Positions 12,094 to 21,152 of a DNA stretch of 64,000 bases are shown here, one piece after another. A program made the translations under genes and the position numbers. The notes under the pieces were generated by a model. That model searched no databases. It saw only the letters and a list, made by a program, of their open reading frames with translations, and had not been told where the DNA came from. Origin of the DNA: Bathynomus jamesi (Eukaryota > Arthropoda > Malacostraca > Isopoda > Cirolanidae); assembly GCA_023014485.1 (NCBI GenBank), contig JAJOZX010012256.1:40001-104000 (forward strand), read 5' to 3'. Position 1 is the stretch's first letter; each line of letters starts with the position of its first letter.

Positions 12094-12522
12094 TTCAACT
12101 GCAAAGACCACGCAGTATAATTAACGTAAAGAACGACGCTTGTATAGGAGAACATTCCGCGCAAGATGAGGAGAGAGAACGAACAAATATATATATATAT
12201 ATACACACACAGTATGTATATATATGGTGGAGCTTTAATAATACATTTCTCGATAATTTAAAGACAGCACCGCAGTAGGATTTTAGAAATATAAAAAACT
12301 TTTAAGATTATCCTGATGCTTACTTTTGAAAACTGTCAGGATATCTGCTTTGTAATTACAATATGCCAGGCGTCCTAATCGGGATTTTCCCTTATTGTAT
12401 CTCTTTAATTAAACTAGTTTAATTTTACTTAACTTTATTTGATTCAGCATGAACTAATCATGTTAACTTCTCATTAAAGGGACGAAACGGAACTTTATCG
12501 TGTTAGCTACTTTTCGTTTTGA
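11253..12522 (+). CDS. Possible two-exon small gene of unknown function
   Basis: Exon 1 would run 11253-11425. It encodes about 57 residues starting [17 protein letters not shown], acidic and without a recognised domain. It ends at a strong splice donor (AT|GTAAGT). A possible acceptor at 12478-12479 (CATTAAAG|G) would join in phase to a 14-residue tail ending TGA at 12520-12522. The roughly 1-kb intron is full of TA microsatellites and a SINE scrap. A TATA box sits 70 bp upstream. It could be a left-arm gene of the adjacent Polinton or a host promoter fragment. The splice prediction is inference from sequence motifs only. Confidence 0.35.
11511..11690. repeat. Long (TA)n/(TG)n compound microsatellite
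   Basis: Several TA tracts separated by short TGTGTG and ACAC runs. The open frames read through it (Tyr-Ile repeats) are artefacts. Confidence 0.95.
11834..11895 (+). mobile_element. SINE fragment (tRNA-like box B region)
   Basis: GGGTTCGAAACCCG followed by GCAGGCAG and GTAGCACACCCAG matches the box-B-to-spacer part of the SINEs at 4900-5160 and 45241-45545. Only about 60 bp remain. A partial local duplicate (CACCCAGCTAATCTT) follows near 11950. Confidence 0.5.
12033..12089. repeat. (TA)n microsatellite
   Basis: Pure TA tract of about 55 bp. Confidence 0.95.
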
Positions 12523-12888
12523 TGAAAGGGGAATAAATGATATGAATGCTTTACCGCACAGCCAACCCAGCGAGCTGAATACAGAGGTCGAGGTAATGGC
12601 TCACATCCGGTCCAACGAATGCCAGGTCATCGAGTAACTAATGTAAGTATTTTTGGGCTTAAGAACAAAACACATTGTATTTTCATTTAATTTATTAAAT
12701 GGTAGAAAACATGTACAAAGCGGAACCAGTGTCCATTAAATGAGTCTTACTGGCGACAAATAGGCCTTTACACAATATAGATACACACCTTTACACAATA
12801 CAGAGGGTGCTAACATATGGGAACTTTTTTTTATTTGTTTGCATACAAACTCGTCATTCATTTCAGTGTTGCACATATCGAATAATTT

Positions 12889-13278
12889 TTAAAAAATTAT
12901 AAATCCCTTCCCACATGACATGTGCATGAGAAATGAGAGGCTGTACATGCTGCACATATTACTATAATATCCTCGAAAGCGGTACGGGTTCCATACAATC
13001 TCAGGTACATGTATCTGCTCGATAAATTGTACAACCACAGGATCATTCCAGGGCTGAGTGCCGAGTGAGTCAAAATAGTACATTCTTTCCCTATTTTTAA
13101 AATAGATTGCAAACCAATGAATCCCCTCACCCCCGACAATGTGGGTGTTCACGATAATCTCGTACCAGTTTCTCGTAGTTGTCAATTTCAATATTTCATT
13201 CTTCGCAAGCACGCCGATAAATTTGGAGCGTATGATTCGATCACTTTTCATTACTCTCTGGAGTGTATTCGCGTCCAT
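12889..13278 (-). CDS. Polinton adenovirus-like cysteine protease (PRO)
   Basis: This frame of 129 codons encodes the maturation protease of a Polinton/Maverick element, related to adenovirus proteases that trim capsid precursors. The likely catalytic residues are His54 in GEGIHWFAI, Asp70 in YFDSLG and Cys109 in SNMCSMYSLSFL. The Gly that usually follows the catalytic Cys is Ser here. I place the start at 13278 (MDANTLQRVM) because the major-capsid stop codon (13280-13282) ends one base before that ATG, as in a packed viral gene cluster; an in-frame ATG at 13314 would overlap the capsid gene. The frame is open to a TAA at 12889, so this is one of the few intact Polinton genes here. Confidence 0.8.
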   Translation of the reverse strand: MDANTLQRVMKSDRIIRSKFIGVLAKNEILKLTTTRNWYEIIVNTHIVGGEGIHWFAIYFKNRERMYYFDSLGTQPWNDPVVVQFIEQIHVPEIVWNPYRFRGYYSNMCSMYSLSFLMHMSCGKGFIIF

Positions 13279-13279
13279 T

Positions 13280-14341
13280 TTAAAAGTCTGTGACCACGTT
13301 CCTGAAACGGTCAACTTCTATTAGTGCTTGTGATTCGAGGCACACGAGTACACTAATAGGAGCGTCTATAGGTTTGGCAAATTCCAACCTGACTGAGATA
13401 TTCCCACCCTGTTGTGGACTTAAGTGGGTGTTTACGCCGGCAGACAAATCAGGGCGTAACATCAAATGAATAAATGTTAAATTCTTCGACAAATTCTTTC
13501 TGCGTTACGCCAAACCCAAGTTCATCACAGGCACCTGTATTATGAGCCAGACTACTATAAGCTCTCGCGCAGAGCGGGAGCACAGTCTGATGAATAGTCC
13601 GTAATCATAGTCCCTCCCAAAGCGATGCCATTTACGTATAGGGTTATATTTTTAAGGCCGAAATTCTCGCATTTAAAGGCACTCTTTTCATATTTTCCAT
13701 TCGTCGAGGCGTGGTCCTGCATTCTAATTAATATCCTTTTAGGTAGGACTCCAAGGGCCACGTTTTCTAGTTGCTTCGAGGCCAACCCGGCGGGCACCGT
13801 GTATAGTTTGATCTGTACCCTGTTAATTGGGTATTTTACTATGGCGTGTATTAAGTCTTTCTCAATTTCTATTTGTTTTGGCGAACTTAATTTCACTCGA
13901 AGTACGCGCAAATACGTCTCCATGATGTGAATCACAACGGGTTTCGCGCCCTCTTCTTGATCAGACCCCAGATTTATGCAGATCTCAGGACTCGTGCGGT
14001 TGATCTTTAGTTTCAGATCGATGCCGTTCATAGGCAGTTTTTCCTGGAATGTGAAGTCTGTATGAAGACGTCCAAAACACTCGTATATCTTTTTTTTAGA
14101 ATTTTTAAATTTATCCTTTATACCACTTTCTTTAGTTTGGTAATATTCCTCGGCGGTTAAAAAGGTGTCGTTCGTAGGTGATAATACCCGGTTCCTGCCG
14201 AGATGTTAACCTGATTTAAATACACCTCACACTGGCTGAATATGGAGTGTAAAAAATTGGTTTCAGGGTATGCAGAGTAACTATCATCGCAGTCCGTTCC
14301 ATCTGAATGGGCTATACGCAGTTTAGCCTACATGTGCAATT
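13280..14341 (-). pseudogene. Polinton major capsid protein, 3' part (split by a transposon)
   Basis: This is the double-jelly-roll major capsid protein of Polintons, the family often annotated as 'F54H12.2-like' in animal genomes. Recognisable blocks are YPINRVQIKLYTVP, VLPKRILIRMQDH, NITLYVNG and, near the C terminus, RPDLSAG and IEVDRFRNVVTDF. The frame 13555-14031 is followed by frameshifts near 13560 and 13450 before the C-terminal frame 13280-13492. Upstream of 14031 coding similarity continues, frameshifted, to 14341, where the 3.8-kb transposon interrupts it. The 5' end lies at 18135-18343. It would have assembled the icosahedral shell; it is now dead. Confidence 0.8.
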
Positions 14342-14811
14342 AGGGTGGATCACTTTTCACTTTTTTTAAAAACTTATAGCTGGTCAAAGTTTTTCCCATG
14401 ATTTGGTTCAGTGGAAGTACACTGACACCATTTTTACCAAAATCGATCAATATTTAGGGGTCGCGCATCGACCTTGAAAATTTCAATTTTGGAAATTTGG
14501 CCAAATTGACAATTTTTTACTGAATACAGATAAATCATCAAATGACCATATTTTCTGAATCCTCTCAGTGAAAGAAATCCTCTCAGATACTTATACACTC
14601 ACCTAGAAATAACATTAAAATTTAAAATACCGTATTTGTCCCCGTTATGGACGTAATCATAGCATCAGTAGCTGGCGCATCCTAAAATCCAAATTACACA
14701 CACACACACACACGCTATGTCTATGACCAATATTTTTACTAATCACAGTTTGCTTTTTACAGATCAACTGTGTCAATTGATTCTTGTTTGATAAGTCTAG
14801 ACTTTAGTACA

Positions 14812-17578
14812 ATGGATAAACTGTTAACAACTAGGAGTGGGAAGACTCTGAAAGTTACTTATTCTGGAAAAGAGAAAGCAGCAACAACAGCACCACCTTC
14901 TCTAAGGTCAGCCACGGATGTCTTCTTAATTGGTCAGCCATCTTCCTCGATCGGTGGTGCCAAATTGCCAACCACCCATCAAGTTCTCCAGTACTTCTTC
15001 TATGCCAAGCAGGAAACTACTGACAGGAAGGCCGCCATAAAAGACACGGTGGCCAATGTTCTGGCATTTTGGAACATGGCACGTATAAAGACGATCACGA
15101 GGCGTAACTGCGAAAGAAAACTGGAGTTACTGTGGGAAGAGTGGCGCTCGCTGCAGAAGAGCAAGATGAGAGACAGTGACGCGGGAAAAGGCAGGGAGAA
15201 GTTTTCAGAAAATCTGAACAAGCTCTGGGACATCGGAGCTCCCGATGCTATTGAAGAGATACAGAAAAGTCGACTGCTCTCAGACAGCAACAAACAAGAA
15301 GATATTAAATTTTATGAGGATCAACGGGGCCTGCGCCAGGCAACAATGAGTGGGAATGATAAAGTGTTCGTTGTCAAGAGAAAACGGCAACTTTCAAGAC
15401 AACAATCTCGTGATGAGCCAGGCACCTCAAAAACGAAATTAGGAACCGAAGCTGAGAGCGACGATGAATCTATAGAAAGCAGATCATCGAGCAACTCCGA
15501 ATCACAGCTAGAACAACCATACCGACAGCCGAGAGAATCAACTCTATCAATCAGCCTTCCTCACCGCATCATCAATGCAACGGCTGTTATTGAAGTGGCT
15601 GATCGCTTCCGGATGTCCAATAATCAGGTGTGTATATATCAGTAATGATCTTTCCTTGACAAAGATATAATAGACGTAACGACGGAAAATTTAGTGATTA
15701 TTTTGTCACATAAAAACCATACGCATCCTTGTCAATTTCCTTTCAATTTCGCACATAGGTGGCAAGTGTCGTGGCGGCAGTCCTACGTTCGGCAGATCCA
15801 CCCGCAGATCTGGACAAATTCAGTATCTCGAAGGACACGTCTCGCCGTGGAAGAGTGGCACATCGTTGTGAAGTGTCGACAGCTGTACAGAAATCCTTCG
15901 TATCTCCGAGGCATGATGTCGTCCACTGGGACGGTAAAGTAACCAAGGTCAGTTTTGCCCTCACCGTGGACGACAGTGAATTAACATGTTCCAGTGACGA
16001 CAGTGGATTGACATATTCCAGTGGACGATACCGTTCCGACTGTTGCTGACGGCACCGGTCTGTTCCAGGCCCAGGCGACCTTTCGTGCTCTCAAAGACTG
16101 GGGATGCGAGAACAACGTGATTGGACTGTGCTTCGACACAACTTCCTCCAATACGGGGAGGGTGCAGGGTGCGGTGGTCCGGCTGGAGAACATGCTTGGT
16201 AAACCGCTCTTCCAGCTGGGCTGTCGCCATCACGTTATGGGGCTCATCGTGGGGGCAGTGGTCATCACCGCGTTTGGAAGAACCACAGCACCAACTGAAC
16301 CTTTGTTCCAGTATCTGAGGAGAAGGTGAATTTCAAGTCTAAGGCGCATTTGTTTTCTCCAATGATTTTTTGCCTTCAGAGCAATTGAGATATCAGCGTC
16401 CTTTTACTAATGATGTTAATAGCAGTCGAAAAGGGAAACTTCAGTCGTTTTCATGCAATATTTTCATAACTCCCCTTTCAGGTGGGACAAGCTCGACCTC
16501 TCGACTTATCGCGAGCTGGAGATCGAGCATTTGGCGGAGGTGACGTGGCTGATGGAGCTCCGAGATGAGGCAGTCAAGTTCCTCGGCACCGCTTCTGGTC
16601 TTGTCAAAGAAGACTACCGAGAAGTGGCGGAGATTACACTCCTGGTACTCGGGGCCCAGCCACGTCGTGGCACACACTTCATGCGCCCAGGAGCCTACCA
16701 TCATGCGAGGTGGATGGCCAAGGTTGGTATTTTGAATTAGAAGTTAAATATTGTATTGCCTTCTGCAAACAGCCATTTGAAGTCCCTACCAGAAAAAAAT
16801 AAGATAAATAATTTACCATTAAACAAACTTATATGGAGTGGTATCGGTATTCATACATCACAGTGCGTATTCGTTTCAGATCATCTACTACACGAAGCTC
16901 CTGATGTTCAGCGGTCAGCTGGAGTTCGACGACGAGCTGGTACAGAAACTTCAGAGAGTGGTACTATTTACTGCACTCCTCTACGCACCTGCCTGGCTGG
17001 CGGCTCCTGTCGCAGCTGATGCCCCGCTGAATGACCTTGTGCTGTACCAGCGTCTTCTGCAGTACAGGGCTGTGGATCGCGAGATTGCAGAGGCTTCACT
17101 GGCAGTGATCAGGCGGCACTTGTGGTATCTGAGGCCTCAGACCGTCGTTTTCGCCCTCTGCAGTGACAAAGTGGAAGACACTGTGAAGCACGAGATGGCA
17201 AAGAAGCTGTGCCGCCTCGCTGTGCCCGAGGACTTCACGTATGACAACGTCTCGGTTGATGACACGACGCGCCTTCCGGACCTGATCGATGGGTCATCGT
17301 GGTTCGTGTTCACAGGCCTGCAGGTGTGCGCGTCTACGTGGCTCACTCTGCCGGTGAATAAGTGGGATCAAGATAAGAACTACTGTGATCTGAAGAATGT
17401 CATCTCGCATCTGAAAGTTACCAACGACGTGGCAGAGAGAGGGATAAAACTGATAGAAGATTACGCGAACACTGTCACAAAAGACGAGTCACAGCTGCAG
17501 GGTCTTCTTCAGCTTGTGGAAAAGAGCCGGAAAGAACTCGGTGACTTCAAGAAGTCGTCACTTGCCAAGATGACGTAG
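14812..17578 (+). CDS. Five-exon transposase-like gene of the 3.8-kb element
   Basis: Exons: 14812-15627 (MDKLLTTRSGKT…), 15759-15947, about 16022-16325, 16482-16722 and 16880-17578. Introns show GT…AG borders and keep frame for 1/2, 3/4 and 4/5. The product would be about 750 aa. Exon 1 has a basic helix-rich segment (RRNCERKLELLWEEW) and a Ser-rich linker. Exon 2 ends in VVHWDGK. Exon 3 holds GLCFDTTSSNTG and GCRHHVMGL. Exon 5 ends with NDVAERGIKLIED. A candidate acidic triad is the Asp of HWDGK, the Asp of CFDTT and the Glu of AERG, as in RNase H-fold transposases such as hAT or Kolobok relatives; this is inference. The exon 2/3 junction is disturbed by ~27-bp tandem repeats (15969-16022) and is out of phase, so this copy may be inactive. 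An acceptor-like TTTTTACAG just before 14761 suggests an upstream non-coding exon. Confidence 0.65.
15969..16029 (+). repeat. ~27-bp tandem repeats at the exon 2/3 junction
   Basis: GACGACAGTGAATTAACATG… is followed by a near copy and a partial third copy, each ending TTCCAGT. Each unit supplies a candidate AG splice acceptor, none of which restores frame with exon 2. This is the weakest point of the transposase gene. Confidence 0.7.
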
Positions 17579-18134
17579 CGCAGAGGGAAAGGGAGTTAGC
17601 AGAGAGAGTACATGGCGCACGCCTTAAGATGACGTGTGTTCTAACCACGATTCATACAGTTTTTGAACCTAGTTAGGGGCACCGGAGTAAGTGCCTTTAG
17701 TGATATCGGTAAACCGTTTTAATACAAAATACATTTGATCTTTCCTTATTCGTTTTATCTTATCCTAAAAAGCAGACAATGGCAGACAGCATATGGAGGT
17801 ACGGGGACAAATACGGTATTTTAAATTTTAATGTTATCTCAAGGTGAGTATAACTTCTAAACCACTTGTCCTATCAACTTAGTAAGTATCTGAGAGGATT
17901 TCTTTCACTGAGAGGATTCAGAAAATATGGTCATTTGATGATTTATCTTTATTCAGTAAAAAATTGTCAATTTGGCCAAATTTCCAAAATTGAAATTTTC
18001 AAGGTCGATGCGCGACCCCTAAATATTGATCGATTTTGGTAAAAATGGTGTCAGTGTACTTTCACTGAACCAAATCATGGGAAAAACTTTGACCAGCTAT
18101 AATTTTTAAAAAAAAGTGAAAAGTGATCCACCCT

Positions 18135-18343
18135 AAATTGTGCATGCAGCTCGGGTCAAAAAAGTAAGGGCCTGAGCTGGGTATCACGAATTCTATAGGG
18201 GCACTTGGCGAACTAATTGTGTTTAATGGGTTAATTGTAATAAAGTCGCTATGCTCAATAGAGACCTCAGTGGGGGGCATATCAAAGAGGGACAGTTCCG
18301 ATTTACAGCATTGTGAACTACACGAATGGAGGAAATGCTCCAT
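18135..18343 (-). pseudogene. Polinton major capsid protein, 5' part
   Basis: The minus-strand frame from the ATG at 18343 encodes the N terminus of the major capsid protein: a CCKSELSLFDMPPTEVSIE block followed by PIEFVIPSSGPYFFD, which is the family's characteristic opening. It runs straight into the right inverted repeat of the transposon at 18134 and continues, displaced by 3.8 kb, at 14341. It was probably the third gene of a minus-strand late cluster, after the minor capsid and the basic protein. Confidence 0.8.
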
Positions 18344-18427
18344 AACGAGTCAGAAATAGTGCCACCTCTCTCGACAACTAGTAATCAGCCTATGATTCGT
18401 GAGAGTAGTGTCCTCAGCTTATATCAG

Positions 18428-18790
18428 TTAAAAAAAATGATCAGCCACAGGCTTCATACGCTTAGAGCACTTCGTTTTTGATCTCCTTTTACGTTTAGCG
18501 CCACGTGATGGTAACCCCTTCTTACTGGCAGCTCTCTTCTTTCCGCCACCACGCATTTTTCTCTTTGCATCTTTAATGATTTCGTCCCGTGTACGTTTTA
18601 AATGTTTTTTTAGAGCTTCTTTAGGTTTAGTTCCACCCATTATGTCTTCTGCCGCGTTAAAACCTGTTTGTAACGCCTTCCTCCCTAGGTATCTGGCACC
18701 CCTCTTCAACAGTGGGACAGCGGTGCGTAGTATGGATGAAAAAATGGATCCAAGCCCACTCCCACGCTGATATCTTACCCCTCAATAGAC
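18428..18790 (-). pseudogene. Polinton small basic virion-associated protein (pVI/pX-like)
   Basis: The frame 18428-18709 encodes 93 residues. It has an N-terminal LKRGARYLGRKALQTGF-type helix region (starting KRGARYLG at the ATG) and a Lys/Arg-rich C-terminal half. Coding similarity extends upstream to about 18770 (QRGSGLGSIF, then SSILRTAVPLLKRG) but no clean start is present, indicating a frameshift near 18775. Position between minor and major capsid genes is typical of Polintons. It contains DIMGGT, MRGGG and QRGSG, which fit adenovirus-type protease consensus sites. The role as a membrane-active or DNA-condensing minor virion protein is inference. Confidence 0.6.
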
Positions 18791-18884
18791 TGTGAATGGC
18801 CTTCGGGTCATTATAAACGACGAAAGTGTAGTTTCACTGTTAAGCTCCCATCACCGAATGGGAAATTTTTCCCCTCAATCGTTC

Positions 18885-19682
18885 TTATATATATATATAT
18901 ATCGAGATGTTGGTTAATAGATTAGTTGCAACATTTACATAATGGGGCTTGTCATATGTAATGGTCAAACTTTTCCCTCTATGGTTGGGGATGTGTGCAA
19001 TGCGCAACAGGCGCGCCTGGGTGTCCCCAACAAACTGATGCTCTACGATATTGCTGTAAATATAGCACATGTCTGGGGATGGAGAGCTTTCACCCAATTT
19101 CTCCATCTTCAACTGATACATTAAGCTAGACAAGTCATGCTGTGCTTCGTGAAAGGTATCTCTTTGGAGAGCTGCGCTATATCGGCCCTCAGCCACAATT
19201 GTGAACAGCTCTTTATCTTTAATATTTCTACTAAGCGTTGATTTTAACTTCAATGTGCATGCAGGCGTGTCTACAGTTACGACTTCAAAAAGTAAATCGT
19301 TTGTCAGGTACGACTTTTCAAGACTCTTGTTTAACCCCGTCACAATATCCATGGCTGTATCATAATGCCCGATTCCTAGCGATACATTTGTGCTATAGTA
19401 CTGCACCTCACCGAACATGACTGATCGCATAGTATTGTCTAAGGTTATGTCTAATTTTTCGCACTCATCGATTCTTCTAAGGATCAGAAATATAATTTGC
19501 TCATTTTCAAGAGTTAAAAATTTGGTGACTAACTGGAGTTCACATAAACCCACCTCATACGAATCACGCTCCAATTCAATGGGTCCGTGGAGTTCTGTCA
19601 CAAAGTTAGCAAGGGTGTTGTTAGGATGTACAGACAGAGAAGAAGAGGACGGGAGTGTGACATAGAAGTGGCTAGGCGCCAT
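18885..19682 (-). CDS. Polinton minor capsid protein (penton-like)
   Basis: This 265-codon frame encodes the single-jelly-roll penton homologue of Polintons, which forms capsid vertices. It opens MAPSHFYVTLPSSSSL, followed by NTLANFVTEL and YEVGLCELQ. The C-terminal part has CYIYSNIVEHQFVGD and LLRIAHIPN, the usual penton-like signature. The last few codons (…ISIYIYI) are encoded by a TA microsatellite at 18885-18902, so the true C terminus, normally followed by a short strand, has been replaced. A TATA box lies about 40 bp upstream of the ATG. Otherwise the frame is uninterrupted. Confidence 0.75.
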   Translation of the reverse strand: MAPSHFYVTLPSSSSLSVHPNNTLANFVTELHGPIELERDSYEVGLCELQLVTKFLTLENEQIIFLILRRIDECEKLDITLDNTMRSVMFGEVQYYSTNVSLGIGHYDTAMDIVTGLNKSLEKSYLTNDLLFEVVTVDTPACTLKLKSTLSRNIKDKELFTIVAEGRYSAALQRDTFHEAQHDLSSLMYQLKMEKLGESSPSPDMCYIYSNIVEHQFVGDTQARLLRIAHIPNHRGKSLTITYDKPHYVNVATNLLTNISIYIYI

Positions 19683-19690
19683 GTTGCATA

Positions 19691-19904
19691 CTATTTAAGC
19701 TTTATTATTGCAGCAGCTTTTATATAGGTGTTGAAGCTTTCGGGGTAACCCAGCCATTTCACCAGATACATTTTTCTCTTTCCTGAACCTTTGCTGCCTA
19801 AAATTTTTTAAATTTTAAGCGCACTTTTTCCTAAATTAAATGTCACTTTCTGCAACTCCTCGCGGTAAAAGCCTCCAGCGATCTCTTCCCCATTCAAATC
19901 TGTA
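19691..19904 (-). pseudogene. Polinton integrase, C-terminal chromodomain part
   Basis: Minus-strand coding similarity shows DLNGEEIAGGFYREELQKV followed, after a frameshift/stop near 19808, by KMYLVKWLGYPESFNTYI. This is the chromodomain that ends Polinton and chromovirus-like integrases. The frame ends TAG at 19691-19693. The rest of the integrase is at 24931-25728: a 5-kb LINE sits between the two parts. The last codons overlap the TATA box of the minor capsid gene. Confidence 0.75.
19717..19726 (-). promoter_or_regulatory. TATA box for the minor-capsid gene (TATATAAAAG)
   Basis: On the minus strand TATATAAAAG lies about 35-45 bp before the ATG at 19682. It is embedded in the last codons of the integrase gene (…FNTYIKA…), so the promoter overlaps upstream coding sequence. 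Confidence 0.5.
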
Positions 19905-20131
19905 CTGAACGGACGCATTTCCTGAGCTCTCTGATATTGCATCTAATTTTGCATATTGCTAATAATTTTACTTTTGAAAAGTTTTGAATTTTATATACTT
20001 GTGTTTATATTCACAGTGTTATAGTTAAGTAATTGAATATTAGTGGTTTTTAGCGATTTAGAAGTTTTCATAGCGTGCCGGCTTAATTTAACTTAAACTT
20101 GTGACGGTTACAAGCTAATTTTAACTGCGCG

Positions 20132-21152
20132 ATGCCGTCGCAGAAAGCGTCGTGTGTTAGGTGTGGGGTAAACCCGTGGTATTCGGAATTTAAAGATTAT
20201 AACAGCCGTCCTATGGCGATTACCGAGAGATCAGTTTGTTTCTTTTGCGAGTTAAGGGAGGAAATAGTTGACATAAAAAGCAGTGTACTGAGGTAACGGA
20301 AAGACTTGCAGGGCAGGGGTAAGGCTACGGTTGACGAAAGCCGAACCAATACTAACGTTGAAGACGTTAGTAATTTGAAGGGTGAGGTGCGTAACCTAGT
20401 TTCTAGTTTAGATAGCTTATGGGGAAAGTTGGATAGAGTTGAGGAAGGGGTTAAGGTTGGTCCGAGATTAGTGGATGGGGAGGGATTTAGAGAAGTTAAG
20501 GGAGGAACTAGGCCGCGTACGTTAGGTGATAGGAATTCCCCCCTATCGAGGTTTCGAACCCTTTCGCCCATTTGGAAAGGGACGAGAATGAGGGGGAAAC
20601 TATTTTAATTGGGGACTCTTTAGTGCGCCACATGGACAAAGAGTTCGTTGAACGGCATCCAACCAAGAGCAGGAGGGTCTGTCTCCCAGGGGCCAGGGTT
20701 GACAGAGTTAGAGACGAAGTGGATAGGAGTGACGTTGCCTCCCGTCACTCGATGTTGGTGACGATGGTAGGGGGCAACGACTCGTATAGGCCCGATACGA
20801 GAGTGCCTGACCTTTTGGAGAGATATAGGGGTTAATTAGGTACCTAAAGGAGAGGTCAGATAGGTCTTTAGTTCTAGGTATTACCCCTAGGCACGGTTTG
20901 GGTCTTAGGATTACGTCTAAAACGATATTTTTGAACACTAAATTAGAAGAGATTTGTGCTGAGGAAAATGTACCCTTCGTAAAGCTGTGGTCAGAATTCA
21001 GTGATCCTAGCCTTTTTATAAAAGATGGGGTGCATTTTAATGAAATAGGTAATGCTAGGCTAGGTAGGTTAATTGACGAAAAAGTACGAAAGCTGTATAG
21101 GTCGAAGCCTTCTTTAAACGTTGTGGGTCCGGGGAACGCAGGCCCGACTTGA
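20132..21152 (+). pseudogene. LINE copy 1 ORF1 (zinc finger, coiled coil, SGNH esterase-like)
   Basis: From the ATG at 20132 the product has two Cys pairs (CVRCG and CFFCE), then a heptad-like helix (VRNLVSSLDSLWGKLDRVEEG). It ends with an SGNH-hydrolase-like domain: LIGDSLVRH (block I Ser), VGGND (block III) and KDGVHFNEIG (block V Asp-x-x-His). CR1-type LINEs are known to carry such esterase ORF1 proteins, thought to act in RNP formation or membrane association. Frameshifts near 20296 and 20555 and a one-base loss near 20832 break the frame. It ends TGA at 21150-21152, overlapping the start region of ORF2. Confidence 0.7.

Larger units (their letters stand above)
14342..18134 (+). mobile_element. 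DNA transposon with ~300-bp TIRs inserted in the capsid gene
   Basis: The termini AGGGTGGATCACTTTTCAC at 14342 and its reverse complement ending at 18134 open inverted repeats of about 300-335 bp (14342-14645 and 17801-18134). They are nearly identical apart from a short deletion in the left copy. The interior holds one plus-strand multi-exon transposase-like gene. The capsid gene resumes on both sides, so the insertion is unambiguous. AAT or AATT is repeated at the junctions, suggesting a 3-4 bp target duplication, but the edge bases are ambiguous. The high TIR similarity suggests relatively recent insertion. Confidence 0.85.

Noticed and set aside
19850..19910. 5' UTR of the LINE extending into 19690-19904
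   Set aside because: Minus-strand integrase chromodomain codons occupy this stretch, and similarity with LINE copy 2 begins only at about 19905.
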